From NCBI RefSeq assembly GCF_016902295.1, contig NZ_JACJLQ010000015.1, forward strand, positions 1 through 64,000: a stretch of 64,000 nt of DNA. Reading direction: 5' to 3'. The translations under genes and the position numbers were made by a program. The stretch comes from Bacteroides caecigallinarum. GTDB taxonomy: Bacteria; Bacteroidota; Bacteroidia; Bacteroidales; Bacteroidaceae. Of the stretch, positions 21,259-30,115 are shown one piece after another. How positions within the stretch are numbered: the first letter of the stretch is position 1; the number at the start of each line of letters is the position of its first letter. A model generated the notes under the pieces. That model worked only from the letters and a program-made list of their open reading frames with translations. It did not search any database and was not told the origin of the DNA.

Positions 21259-22080
21259 TTATTCATTTTCTCCCAAAACCTTGTCGTATAATGAATTGCA
21301 TGCATCAGCATAGGCTTCAAATCCAGTTTGGTTTTCTACTACAGGGATGTTGAGGCTTTTTGCATAATCCAACAACTCTTTATCTACATTTTCACTATTC
21401 TGGATAACGCCGTCAGAGTATGTTATTGCAAGTTTGCATAATTCATTGTAGTTTACGGGGGTGTTTATCATTTTCAAATCTTCATCTGTGACGTCTTTGT
21501 ATTTCAGTTGTTCATTGAAATTATCAACAAGGTTAGATTTGAATCCGTTGTCGTATATAGAGAATACAACTTTAGAATCGCGGAAAGATGGCTCATCATA
21601 ATATGCCTTCTTTATGTATAAAGGAACGATGGCACTCATCCATCCGTGACAGTGTATTACATCTGGACACCAGCGCAGTTTTTTTACAGTTTCCAGTACA
21701 CCTCTTGCATAGAATATTGCTCTTTCTCCATTGTCTTCATATTCATTTCCGTTTTCATCAGTTGTCATAAGTCTGTGCTGGAAATAATCATCATTGTCAA
21801 TGAAGTATATCTGTCTGCGGGCAGCTTGTACAGAAGCAACTTTTATGATAAGCGGATGGTCTGTATCATCAATTATCAAGTTCATTCCAGACAGGCGGAT
21901 TACTTCGTGCAACTGATTTCTACGTTCGTTTATAATTCCCCACTTAGGCATAAATGTGCGTATCTCGCGTCCTTTATCTTGTATTGCCTGTGGAAGATTT
22001 TGCCCGATAAGCGACAATTCGCTTTCAGGTACATAGGGAGTAATTTCTTGTGTGATGAATAAAACTTTCTTAGCGCTCAT
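21259..22080 (-). CDS. Short GT5-like (starch/glycogen synthase N-domain) protein
   Basis: A 273-residue protein that corresponds only to the N-terminal Rossmann domain of GT5 starch/glycogen synthase; the C-terminal ADP-glucose-binding domain (another about 230 residues) is absent. KKVLFITQEITPYVPESE and VIHCHGWMSAIVPLYIKK (about 150-167) are clear GT5 features. The KxGGL motif expected after the first strand reads ESELSLIGQNLP, so the usual donor-binding loop is missing. The start at 22080 (MSAKK) is preferred over 22098. Catalytic activity is doubtful; a regulatory or scaffold role is possible. Confidence 0.8.
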   Translation of the reverse strand: MSAKKVLFITQEITPYVPESELSLIGQNLPQAIQDKGREIRTFMPKWGIINERRNQLHEVIRLSGMNLIIDDTDHPLIIKVASVQAARRQIYFIDNDDYFQHRLMTTDENGNEYEDNGERAIFYARGVLETVKKLRWCPDVIHCHGWMSAIVPLYIKKAYYDEPSFRDSKVVFSIYDNGFKSNLVDNFNEQLKYKDVTDEDLKMINTPVNYNELCKLAITYSDGVIQNSENVDKELLDYAKSLNIPVVENQTGFEAYADACNSLYDKVLGENE

Positions 22081-22106
22081 GATTTTATTAATGCTCAAAT
22101 GTTTTG

Positions 22107-22114
22107 CAAAGGTA
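22107..22114 (-). promoter_or_regulatory. -7 promoter element of the GT5-like gene
   Basis: Reverse complement reads TACCTTTG, a full TAnnTTTG match, 26 bases before the MSAKK start. Confidence 0.6.
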
Positions 22115-22282
22115 CAAAAAAATAGACAGATTTAAAAATGCTGTTTCAAATAAATCCTTATAGTATGTTAATAGGTGTAGGATTTACCATAAATAATCTC
22201 ACTTTTAAGGCTTTTCTGCATCATTATGAGATAAATAGTACACTTTTTTTTGTTTATCTTTCATTATCTGATAAATAATTGG

Positions 22283-22290
22283 TTACTTTG
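22283..22290 (+). promoter_or_regulatory. Possible -7 element of panCD
   Basis: TTACTTTG differs from TAnnTTTG at one base and lies 72 bases before panC, in the 264-base divergent region that otherwise shows no clear feature. Confidence 0.35.
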
Positions 22291-22362
22291 CAGCTGATTT
22301 CAGAAACTATGTAATAGCTCTGCATATAGACTTAATACAGAATAGTATAAACTATAAAAGAA

Positions 22363-23208
22363 ATGAAGTTAATTCAGACAATCAGTGAACTGCGCGATGA
22401 ATTGGAAGCGGTTCGTAAACAAGGAAAGTCAATAGGTCTGGTCCCTACTATGGGCGCTTTGCATGAAGGACATGCTTCTTTGGTTAAGCGTGCTGTGAAA
22501 GAGAACGATGTGGTAGTGGTCAGCGATTTTGTCAATCCTACCCAGTTTAATGACAAAAACGATTTGTTGAAATATCCAAGAACATTGGAAGCTGACTGTA
22601 CTTTGCTTGAAAAGCATGGAGCAGCATTTGTTTTTGCCCCTTCAGTAGAAGAAATCTATCCTGAACCGGATACTCGCCAGTTCAGTTATGCCCCGCTTGA
22701 CACGGTGATGGAAGGTAAGTACCGTCCGGGCCACTTTAATGGTGTATGCCAAATTGTTAGTAAACTTTTTCTTATAGTTGAGCCGGACAGGGCCTATTTC
22801 GGAGAAAAAGATTTCCAGCAGCTTGCCATAATCCGCGAGATGGTTCGTAAATATCCTTTTAATATTGAAATTGTGGGTTGTCCCATAGTACGTGAGGCTG
22901 ATGGTTTGGCTTTAAGCAGTAGAAATGCCCGTCTCTCTGCTGAACAGAGAGTTCAGGCCTTACAGATATCAAAAACACTTTTCAGCAGTCTGGATTTTGC
23001 CAAGGAAAATAATCTGGAAGCTACCAAACAGTATGTTGAAAACAGGATTGCCGAATCTGAGGGGCTACGTCTGGAATATTTTGAGATTGTAGATGGAAAT
23101 ACTTTACAGACTGTATCTGGATGGGAAGACAGTAATTATATCGTAGGATGTATAACTGTGTTCTGTGGTGATGTAAGGTTGATTGATAACATTAAATATA
23201 AAGAATAA
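22363..23208 (+). CDS. panC: Pantothenate synthetase (pantoate-beta-alanine ligase)
   Basis: Joins pantoate and beta-alanine with ATP to make pantothenate, the coenzyme A precursor. The 281-residue protein has the HxGH adenylation motif in [15 protein letters not shown] (about residues 27-41). [24 protein letters not shown] and the KMSKS-like LSSRNARLS (about 185-193) complete the signatures. The panD gene, which supplies beta-alanine, follows after 14 bases, so the last two steps of the pathway are co-transcribed. Confidence 0.97.
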   Translation: MKLIQTISELRDELEAVRKQGKSIGLVPTMGALHEGHASLVKRAVKENDVVVVSDFVNPTQFNDKNDLLKYPRTLEADCTLLEKHGAAFVFAPSVEEIYPEPDTRQFSYAPLDTVMEGKYRPGHFNGVCQIVSKLFLIVEPDRAYFGEKDFQQLAIIREMVRKYPFNIEIVGCPIVREADGLALSSRNARLSAEQRVQALQISKTLFSSLDFAKENNLEATKQYVENRIAESEGLRLEYFEIVDGNTLQTVSGWEDSNYIVGCITVFCGDVRLIDNIKYKE

Positions 23209-23222
23209 ACCGGGTAAAAGTT

Positions 23223-23573
23223 ATGATGATTGAAGTTTTGAAATCGAAGATACACCGTGTGACTGTCACTCAGTCTAATCTGAATTACGTAGGAAGTATA
23301 ACTATAGATGAGGATTTGCTTGATGCCGCAAATATAATAGCAGGCGAGAAGGTACATATTGTTGACAACAACAACGGTGAAAGGTTTGAGACTTATGTTA
23401 TAAAGGGAGAGCGCGGTTCGGGATGTATATGTCTGAACGGAGCTGCGGCTCGTAAAGTACAAGTGGGAGATGTGATAATAATTATCTCTTATGCAATGAT
23501 GGATTTCGAAGAGGCTAAGACATTTAAACCTTCAGTGGTATTCCCTGATACATTTACTAATAAATTGGTTTAA
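23223..23573 (+). CDS. panD: Aspartate 1-decarboxylase (pyruvoyl enzyme precursor)
   Basis: Makes beta-alanine from aspartate. The 116-residue proenzyme cleaves itself at Gly-Ser in NYVGSITID (Ser25 if the first of two adjacent ATGs is used), turning the Ser into the pyruvoyl cofactor. [17 protein letters not shown] and [26 protein letters not shown] are the family signatures. The adjacent ATG at 23226 is an equally good start. It sits directly after panC. Confidence 0.96.
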   Translation: MMIEVLKSKIHRVTVTQSNLNYVGSITIDEDLLDAANIIAGEKVHIVDNNNGERFETYVIKGERGSGCICLNGAAARKVQVGDVIIIISYAMMDFEEAKTFKPSVVFPDTFTNKLV

Positions 23574-23607
23574 TCAGTATAATTATATTAAGAGAGAGAT
23601 AATAACA

Positions 23608-23647
23608 AATGCGCTTTGTCGTTCATTATGAATTGACAAAGCGCATT
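23608..23647. terminator. Bidirectional terminator between panD and fbp
   Basis: Perfect 13-bp stem AATGCGCTTTGTC / GACAAAGCGCATT with a 14-base loop between the two convergent genes. The flanking bases are only moderately T-rich. Confidence 0.75.
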
Positions 23648-23664
23648 CCATTTAAAAAAGTTTG

Positions 23665-25656
23665 TTATATTGCTCTTTCTTTAAGGATACCTGTCCTATA
23701 AGCTATAAGCAGTTTTTTCAGATCTTCAATCTGTATTTTCAGTTCCTCGCCTTTATCAGTGTCTTTCACCATCATACGTTTGGTGCTTAGTTCTACAATT
23801 TGAGTTGTAGATTTAATATCTTTTCCTTCTTCAATTGCGGCCTGGGTTGAAGTGAAAGGCTCATGTTGTACGAGCTGGAATCCTCGTGAATGATATACCA
23901 ATGTATATCCGGCAATACCTGTTTCTGGTTGGTATGCTTTCGAGAATCCTCCGTCAATTACCATTAACTTACCGTTTGCCTTGATAGGTTTTTCGCCTTG
24001 TACGGCCTTTACTGGCACGTGTCCGTTTATTATGTGGCGATGTTCGCCTTTTACATTGAACTCATCAAGAATCATGTCACATACGGCTTCGTCATTCCTT
24101 TTTGTATAATAATGGCCTTTTATTTCTTTGTGTGTCTCTTTATCTGTTAGAAAGTATCTTTCAAAAGTAGCCATTTTACTCTTGTCGAAAGCAGGAGAAT
24201 CTTTACCACACCACAAATACCATACATAGTCTATTGCAAAATCTTTTTCATCATTGTCGTTGTCGGCGAAATATGCTGTACGGATCAGTTGTCCTACTTT
24301 ATTAAGGAGTTCTTTACCCTTGTATGTTCTGTCTCCTATTGCTATTTCTTTCAGGCTTCCGTCTTCATTTAATGGCATAGATGCGTGGAAAAGAAGATTA
24401 GAATTGCATACATTATACATGCACCCATATCTGAACAAGTATTTCATGTGTTTGCGCAATTTTTCGCTTCTTGTAAATGAGTCATAAAGCTTGTTTACCA
24501 CGTCAGCTTCTTCTGCAGTCAGCTTATATGGATCTGCCGGATTTACTGTAGGCATCAGGCAGTCTCTCATCTCATATTCCTTGTCTCCAATTTTACAAAT
24601 CTTCTTTTCGAAGTCTATATGATGTAGAAGCATTCTGTCATCCATATCAAATTCCGGTCTGCGTTTTATGATTTCCGCTTCCAGCTTGAATTGTATGATA
24701 CATATAGCTTTGTGCATTTTCGCTATCATGCGCAAAGTCTTGTCGGTATATTGTGTATCATATTCTTTGGGATAGAACTGTGTGCAAGGATCGTCTGCGT
24801 ATGTTTCCATTGCGAATGTGGCAAGCGGTAGCAGGTTTATTCCATATCCGTCTTCAAGTGCAGGCAAATTGCCGTATCTCATAGCTAAACGCAGAACATT
24901 TGCTATATTGCATCTGTTGCCTGCAGCTGCTCCCATCCATAGAATGTCATGGTTTCCCCATTGTATATCAAATTTATGGTAGTTACATAATGTGTCCATT
25001 ATAATGTGAGGACCGGGACCACGGTCAAAAATATCACCAAGAATATGCAGTCTGTCTATTGTGAGGCGTTGTATCAGATTGCATAGGGCTATTATGAAAT
25101 CGTCAGCTCTGTCTGTTTCTATTATTGTACTAATGATGACATTTATGTATGCCTGTTTATTTTGTGTGGTACTGCTTTCGTGCAGGAGTTCTTGTATTAT
25201 ATACGAGAATTCTTCCGGCAAGGCTTTTCTGACTTTAGAACGTGTGTATTTTGATGAAACGTTCTGACATACACAAACCAGCTGGTTGAGTGTTATCACG
25301 TACCAGTCGTTCATGTCTTCTTCCGTTTCTTTTACCCTTATGAGTTTCTGTTCCGGATAATATATAAGTGTACACAGCTCTTTCTTTTCAGCTTCTCTAA
25401 GTGTGTTGCCAAAAATCTCGTTAACCTTTCTTTTTATTGCACCTGATGCATTTCTAAGTACATGATTGAATGCTTCATATTCCCCATGTAGGTCCGCAAG
25501 AAAATGTTCTGTCCCTTTTGGTAGGTTAAGTATGGCTTCGAGGTTTATTATTTCTGTGCTTGCTGCTGCTATTGTGGGGAAACTTTGTGATAGCAGTTCC
25601 AAGTACCTTAAATCATTTTTGATTTCCTCTAATTTCGCCTTGTTAGTAACTGTCAT
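23665..25656 (-). CDS. fbp: Fructose-1,6-bisphosphatase, class III
   Basis: Gluconeogenic enzyme that removes the C1 phosphate of fructose 1,6-bisphosphate. At 663 residues it is the long Firmicutes/Bacteroidetes class III type, not the 330-residue class I enzyme. Metallophosphatase motifs are visible: FLADLHGEYEAF near residue 54, ILGDIFDRGPGPH near 201, IQWGNHDILWMGAAAG near 228, and the late histidines in IINGHVPVKAVQGEKP. It converges on panD and lies 34 bases downstream of the transporter gene, so both probably share a transcript. Confidence 0.96.
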   Translation of the reverse strand: MTVTNKAKLEEIKNDLRYLELLSQSFPTIAAASTEIINLEAILNLPKGTEHFLADLHGEYEAFNHVLRNASGAIKRKVNEIFGNTLREAEKKELCTLIYYPEQKLIRVKETEEDMNDWYVITLNQLVCVCQNVSSKYTRSKVRKALPEEFSYIIQELLHESSTTQNKQAYINVIISTIIETDRADDFIIALCNLIQRLTIDRLHILGDIFDRGPGPHIIMDTLCNYHKFDIQWGNHDILWMGAAAGNRCNIANVLRLAMRYGNLPALEDGYGINLLPLATFAMETYADDPCTQFYPKEYDTQYTDKTLRMIAKMHKAICIIQFKLEAEIIKRRPEFDMDDRMLLHHIDFEKKICKIGDKEYEMRDCLMPTVNPADPYKLTAEEADVVNKLYDSFTRSEKLRKHMKYLFRYGCMYNVCNSNLLFHASMPLNEDGSLKEIAIGDRTYKGKELLNKVGQLIRTAYFADNDNDEKDFAIDYVWYLWCGKDSPAFDKSKMATFERYFLTDKETHKEIKGHYYTKRNDEAVCDMILDEFNVKGEHRHIINGHVPVKAVQGEKPIKANGKLMVIDGGFSKAYQPETGIAGYTLVYHSRGFQLVQHEPFTSTQAAIEEGKDIKSTTQIVELSTKRMMVKDTDKGEELKIQIEDLKKLLIAYRTGILKERAI

Positions 25657-25690
25657 GGCTTTTAGATTTATATTATAATTGGTTTTATTT

Positions 25691-27352
25691 TCATAAAAAG
25701 AGCATTAGTATAATCTGTATCATTATTACCCTTGTAAACATTCCTAACGGATATACCGTGGCATAACTTACAGCAGGATTATCGTTCGGAATGATATCGT
25801 TGGCATAGTTCAGGGCCATTGGGTTTGCCATACTTCCGCATAGCATTCCGCATGTGCTTCCAAAGTCAAGATTGCACATTCTCATAGCTATTATCGCCAT
25901 TATAATTACAGGTATAAATGTTATTAAGAATCCGATACCTATCCATAACGCTCCTTCAGGACGCATCACTGTTTCGAAGAAGTGAGCTCCTGCGTCAAGA
26001 CCCAAACATGCCAGATAAAGTGACAGACCTATGCCTCTAAGCATAAGATTTGCGCTTCGTGTAGTATATGTTACAAGATGAAGTCTTGGTCCGTATGCTC
26101 CGATAAGTATTCCTATTATAATAGGCCCGCCGGCAAGACCAAGTTTGACAGGAGAGCTAATTCCAGGTATGCTTATAGGGATAGCTCCAATAATCAGTCC
26201 TAACACTATACCTATAAATATTGAAGCCATATTAGGATCTTTCAGTGTTTTCACTGTGTTACCCAATACTTTTTCTACATTCTGTATCGCAGCTGCTTCA
26301 CCAACCACAGTAAGACGGTCGCCAAGTTGAAGAACGAGTCCGGGTGTCGCAAGCAGTTGTACTCCGCTTCGTGTCACTCGGCTTATATTTATGCCATACG
26401 AGTTTCTAAGCCTTAGGCTGCCGAGTTTTTTCCCGTTTATTTCCGGACGTGATATAATCACATGTTTGGATATAAGCTGGCTGTCAATGGCATTCCAGTC
26501 TATATCTTCTTTATTCCAGTCTCTGTTTTCCTGTTCACCGAACAATATTGTAAGGGTAGGAGCGTCCTTTTCGGTTGTGATGACCAGTATTCTGTCGTTC
26601 TCTTTTACAATTTTATCAGATGTCGGGATGCTGACTTTACCGTCTCTCCAGAGTCTTGATATTACAAACTTAGGATAGCTCAGTTTAGCTATATCTTGAA
26701 TACTTTTGTTGAAAATGGCAGGATTGTGAACCTGAAATGTTGCAATGTACGTATGATTGGTATCGTCATGGTCGTGACATTCCATGTCCTTAGGTCTGAC
26801 TATGATTTTCTTCAGTACGACTATTGCCAGAATTACACCTACTACTCCCAAGGGATAAGTAATGGCACAGCTCAGTGCAGCTCCACTTGTAGGCTCTCCC
26901 AGTTGCTTCAGGGTCTGCTGTGCAGCACCAAGTGCAGGAGTGTTTGTTGTTGCTCCACACAGGATACCTGCCATGTCCGACAGTGGTATTGAGGCTGTCT
27001 TGCTTATTATCACAGCCATAGCTGTACCTATAAGTATTACGCCTAGTCCCAGCATGTTCAGCTTGTAGCCACCTTTATGGAAGGAACTGAAGAAACCCGG
27101 ACCTACCTGTAGTCCCAGTGAATATACAAATAAAACGAGTCCGAAACTTTCGGCATAGATAAGCATTTGCGGGTCAATGGAAAAACCCAGATGTCCTGCA
27201 AGGATGCCGATAAAGAAAACGAATGTCACTCCGAGCGAAACTCCGAACAGATGAAGCTTCCCGAATCCTAATCCTATAGCTGTAATAAGTGACAATATAA
27301 TGACAGCCTGTAAGGCTGAATGCTCAAAAAATAAATCTGTAAACCATTCCAT
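25691..27352 (-). CDS. AspT/YidE-type transporter with RCK_C domains (copy 1)
   Basis: A 553-residue inner-membrane protein of the aspartate:alanine exchanger (AAE) family. Two membrane halves of about 5-6 segments (residues 1-185 and 375-553) flank two cytoplasmic RCK_C (TrkA-C) domains (about 205-285 and 290-370). The repeated family motif occurs in each half (LFVYSLGLQVGPGFFSSF and the later LYLACLGLDAGAHFF). A paralogue lies at 57435-59120. Substrate is unknown: the family includes AspT but most Bacteroides members are uncharacterised. The start codon lies only about 5 bases from the likely -7 element. Confidence 0.85.
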   Translation of the reverse strand: MEWFTDLFFEHSALQAVIILSLITAIGLGFGKLHLFGVSLGVTFVFFIGILAGHLGFSIDPQMLIYAESFGLVLFVYSLGLQVGPGFFSSFHKGGYKLNMLGLGVILIGTAMAVIISKTASIPLSDMAGILCGATTNTPALGAAQQTLKQLGEPTSGAALSCAITYPLGVVGVILAIVVLKKIIVRPKDMECHDHDDTNHTYIATFQVHNPAIFNKSIQDIAKLSYPKFVISRLWRDGKVSIPTSDKIVKENDRILVITTEKDAPTLTILFGEQENRDWNKEDIDWNAIDSQLISKHVIISRPEINGKKLGSLRLRNSYGINISRVTRSGVQLLATPGLVLQLGDRLTVVGEAAAIQNVEKVLGNTVKTLKDPNMASIFIGIVLGLIIGAIPISIPGISSPVKLGLAGGPIIIGILIGAYGPRLHLVTYTTRSANLMLRGIGLSLYLACLGLDAGAHFFETVMRPEGALWIGIGFLITFIPVIIMAIIAMRMCNLDFGSTCGMLCGSMANPMALNYANDIIPNDNPAVSYATVYPLGMFTRVIMIQIILMLFL

Positions 27353-27356
27353 GCCG

Positions 27357-27364
27357 CAAATTTA
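27357..27364 (-). promoter_or_regulatory. -7 element next to the transporter start codon
   Basis: Reverse complement TAAATTTG matches TAnnTTTG; only 4 bases separate it from the ATG at 27352, which would make the mRNA leaderless or nearly so. Confidence 0.5.
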
Positions 27365-27490
27365 CACACTTTTTTTGAGGATTGTTTATTTTATGTTGTT
27401 TTATTTTTATGAAATCTATTTCGACTTGCTTGCCTCGGCAGCTGGTCAGTTGGCTTTTATGGTGATTAAAATTTTATTCGCCTAAATGAA

Positions 27491-27531
27491 ATTTAAACAG
27501 TGTTTGAATACTATTTAAATACTGTTTAAAT
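27491..27531. repeat. Inverted repeat upstream of the transporter gene
   Basis: Perfect 11-bp arms ATTTAAACAGT and ACTGTTTAAAT separated by 19 A/T-rich bases. It lies in the 308-base gap between two minus-strand genes, about 130 bases upstream of the transporter promoter. A regulator site is possible. Confidence 0.5.
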
Positions 27532-27597
27532 CATGATAGATTATTTAGCCTATTGAGTTGCTTAATACATAGGAAAGGCAGACATTCTCCGATATAT

Positions 27598-27637
27598 AAA
27601 AATCGAGTTGTCCGGAATTTCCAGACAACTCGATTTT
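27598..27637 (-). terminator. Terminator of the GH20 gene
   Basis: Perfect 15-bp stem AAAAATCGAGTTGTC / GACAACTCGATTTTT just beyond the stop of the GH20 gene. Confidence 0.85.
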
Positions 27638-27660
27638 TACTATTGCTTTTCAAAAAGAAA

Positions 27661-30003
27661 TTACCTTATACCCAATTCATCTACAAACAAGAAACAAGTT
27701 TTTCCTGCACCTCCGTGCCATTTTGGGAGAACTGCTGTAGATTTTCCAACGATACGTACAAATCTTGTTTTAACCTTATCGAAATCTACCGAATATTCTT
27801 TGGCTACATTGTTCTTGCTTCCTTTTTCCAAAACTGGAAAATCCTTAGAAACGACTTTGTTGAAATTATTTCCATCCATCGAAGTATAAATATCTATTCC
27901 TTTGAGTCCGAAAATATAGTCGCCGGGAACGAGATAAGTACTTATGAATGCCGAAGAAATTTCTTTTTCAGCCTGAAGGTCTATTGTCACGTCTACATCC
28001 TCTCCGTAAAATCCAAGATAACGTCCGGATCTGTAATTACCGTCACCATACAAACCGTCATTAAGAATGGATTTACCTTTATATGTATAGTTCTGTGCTG
28101 GTGAAGTATTTAGGGTGATAGGACGCATTGTTACTGAATTATATTTGATATTTTCTTCAGACACATCACTTATCCTGTCGTTTGTTTCATCAGTATCTGT
28201 AAAACTCTTTCTTACGGCAATCGCTTTAATAGAACAATCCTTATCTATATAGAACGGTTCATTGTATTTTAAAGAAGTTTTTGATGGCTCAGAATTGTCT
28301 GTTGTATAATATACATCTGCATTATCGAATGTAGAGAAACTTACTTCTGCTGTCCCGTCTTCTTTTGATTCAATATCTATGTTTACATCGTCAATATCTT
28401 TCTTGTAATTATAGCCGTATGCACCATAAATGTCGATCTGATGACCAAGACGTTTCAGGAAACTGTCCAGGTTCTTCTTTTCTGGCAATGTCCACTGGAT
28501 TTCCGAAAGTGCTGCTATACGAGGCATCATCTGCCATTCCATTTTAACACTGTCTTTTGTCCATTCTGTCCATATACAACCTTGTGCTCCAATCAATTTC
28601 CCTTTCTGCTCTTCGGTTACTTCTTCAGGAACAGGTTCGAAGTTATATACTCTTGCTACGCTGCTTACACCTTTCAGACGATTATACCCTGGATTGCTGA
28701 AATACAGATGAGATATAGGACATGCAATGGTATTATGTCCCTGCTCGACAGATTTAATTCTTGCTTTAGGGCCTGTCCATGCCATTACAGTAGTGCTTTT
28801 TGCCGGATTTCCTTCCAGTATTTCATCCCATGCAAGCATTTTCCTTCCTCTTGCCTGAATTTCTTTCTCAACTTCGCCCATAAACCATGCCTGCAACTGA
28901 TTTTCCTTTGTATGTTGTTTGGTATCCTTCAAACGAAGTTCTTTTATCTTACTCTGGCATTTTGGACAAGTTTTCCAAAATTTCTTCGGACATTCATCTC
29001 CACCTATATGGATATAAGGAGAAGGGAATATGTCCATTATTTCGTTCACCACATCTTTGGCAAACTGCAGTGTCTTTTCATTGCCACCACACAGTACTTC
29101 ATCGAATACGCCAAACTTCGTTGCCACTTCGTATGGGCCTCCTGTACATCCCAATTCCGGATATGATGCCAGCGCAGCAAGCATGTGTCCTGGCATATCT
29201 ATTTCAGGAATCACAGTAATGTATCTTTCTGCAGCATATTCTACAATTTCCTTTGCCTCTTCCTGAGTATAGAAACCGCTTACAGGTTTGCCGTCGAATT
29301 CCTTACTTCCAGGAGCTGTTATTGTCTCTTTTCTTTTTGAACCTATCTCAGTAAGTTTAGGATATTTCTTTATCTCTATTCTCCAACCCTGGTCTTCAGT
29401 GAGATGCCAATGGAAATAATTGATATTGTGAAGAACAAGCATATCGATTATCTCTTTCAGATAGTCTGTAGTGAAATAATGTCTTCCCACATCAATCATG
29501 AATCCCCTGAATCCAAATCTTGGATAGTCCTTAACCTTTCCACACGGAATTGCGGCCAAAGCATTTCCGTCTGTTATTGGCATAGCTTTGTGAAGAGTCT
29601 GTATGCCATAGAAAACTCCGGCCTCGGTACTTCCTTTCAATACAATATTGTCTGTATCTACAGTCAGTTCATACCCTTCATTTTGTTCTACAGAAGAGTC
29701 TATTTTGAGGATAATAGAATTCTTGGTTTCCGAAGTAGTTAGCTTTACTTTTACTCCTGTCAGTTTTTTTATGTATGATGCAAGAAATTCGGCATTTCTT
29801 TTCATTTTCTCATTATCCTCAGGATATGAGATAGAGGTTGACGAATTGATGATGAATGATGAGCCGTTCTGAGCTTCAATAACTTCCTGTGGCAAAGGGA
29901 TAACATTAAGATTACCCGTTATGGTTTCTTTCTGCGAGCATGAAGAGAACCCCAGCATTAGCATAGAGCATAATGCAATTGATTTGATTTTACTTTTACT
30001 CAT
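27661..30003 (-). CDS. GH20 beta-N-acetylhexosaminidase lipoprotein
   Basis: Exo-enzyme that removes terminal GlcNAc or GalNAc from glycans. The ATG at 30003 (MSKSKIK) is chosen because it gives a lipoprotein signal with lipobox GFSSC; the longer frame from 30147 overlaps the preceding gene. From there the protein has 780 residues: GH20 N-terminal domain (about 25-145), catalytic (beta/alpha)8 barrel (about 150-510) with the Asp-Glu pair D336-E337 in HIGGDECPK, a chitobiase C-terminal-like beta domain (about 530-600) and a C-terminal F5/8-type carbohydrate-binding domain (about 640-780). It lies downstream of SusD. Confidence 0.94.
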   Translation of the reverse strand: MSKSKIKSIALCSMLMLGFSSCSQKETITGNLNVIPLPQEVIEAQNGSSFIINSSTSISYPEDNEKMKRNAEFLASYIKKLTGVKVKLTTSETKNSIILKIDSSVEQNEGYELTVDTDNIVLKGSTEAGVFYGIQTLHKAMPITDGNALAAIPCGKVKDYPRFGFRGFMIDVGRHYFTTDYLKEIIDMLVLHNINYFHWHLTEDQGWRIEIKKYPKLTEIGSKRKETITAPGSKEFDGKPVSGFYTQEEAKEIVEYAAERYITVIPEIDMPGHMLAALASYPELGCTGGPYEVATKFGVFDEVLCGGNEKTLQFAKDVVNEIMDIFPSPYIHIGGDECPKKFWKTCPKCQSKIKELRLKDTKQHTKENQLQAWFMGEVEKEIQARGRKMLAWDEILEGNPAKSTTVMAWTGPKARIKSVEQGHNTIACPISHLYFSNPGYNRLKGVSSVARVYNFEPVPEEVTEEQKGKLIGAQGCIWTEWTKDSVKMEWQMMPRIAALSEIQWTLPEKKNLDSFLKRLGHQIDIYGAYGYNYKKDIDDVNIDIESKEDGTAEVSFSTFDNADVYYTTDNSEPSKTSLKYNEPFYIDKDCSIKAIAVRKSFTDTDETNDRISDVSEENIKYNSVTMRPITLNTSPAQNYTYKGKSILNDGLYGDGNYRSGRYLGFYGEDVDVTIDLQAEKEISSAFISTYLVPGDYIFGLKGIDIYTSMDGNNFNKVVSKDFPVLEKGSKNNVAKEYSVDFDKVKTRFVRIVGKSTAVLPKWHGGAGKTCFLFVDELGIR

Positions 30004-30057
30004 ATAATTTCCGATTGGAGTTTCTGATTTGGTTTTTAAGAAAAATATATATAATTG

Positions 30058-30093
30058 AAGGTTTTCCATACCAGATTTGATATGGAAAACCTT
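30058..30093 (-). terminator. Hairpin between susD and the GH20 gene
   Basis: Perfect 13-bp stem AAGGTTTTCCATA / TATGGAAAACCTT in the 112-base gap, followed in the minus direction by an A/T stretch. It may be a partial terminator or an mRNA stabiliser. Confidence 0.55.
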
Positions 30094-30115
30094 GTTGAGA
30101 TATATTATAAACCGA

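Noticed and set aside
27300-27485. Plus-strand 61-codon frame between transporter and GH20 genes
   Set aside because: Half of it is antisense to the transporter gene and the rest is Phe/Leu/Tyr-rich A/T sequence; no promoter or ribosome site supports it.
28441-29166. 241-codon plus-strand frame inside the GH20 gene
   Set aside because: It is rich in Cys, Phe and His, has no recognisable motif, and lies antisense to the GH20 catalytic domain.
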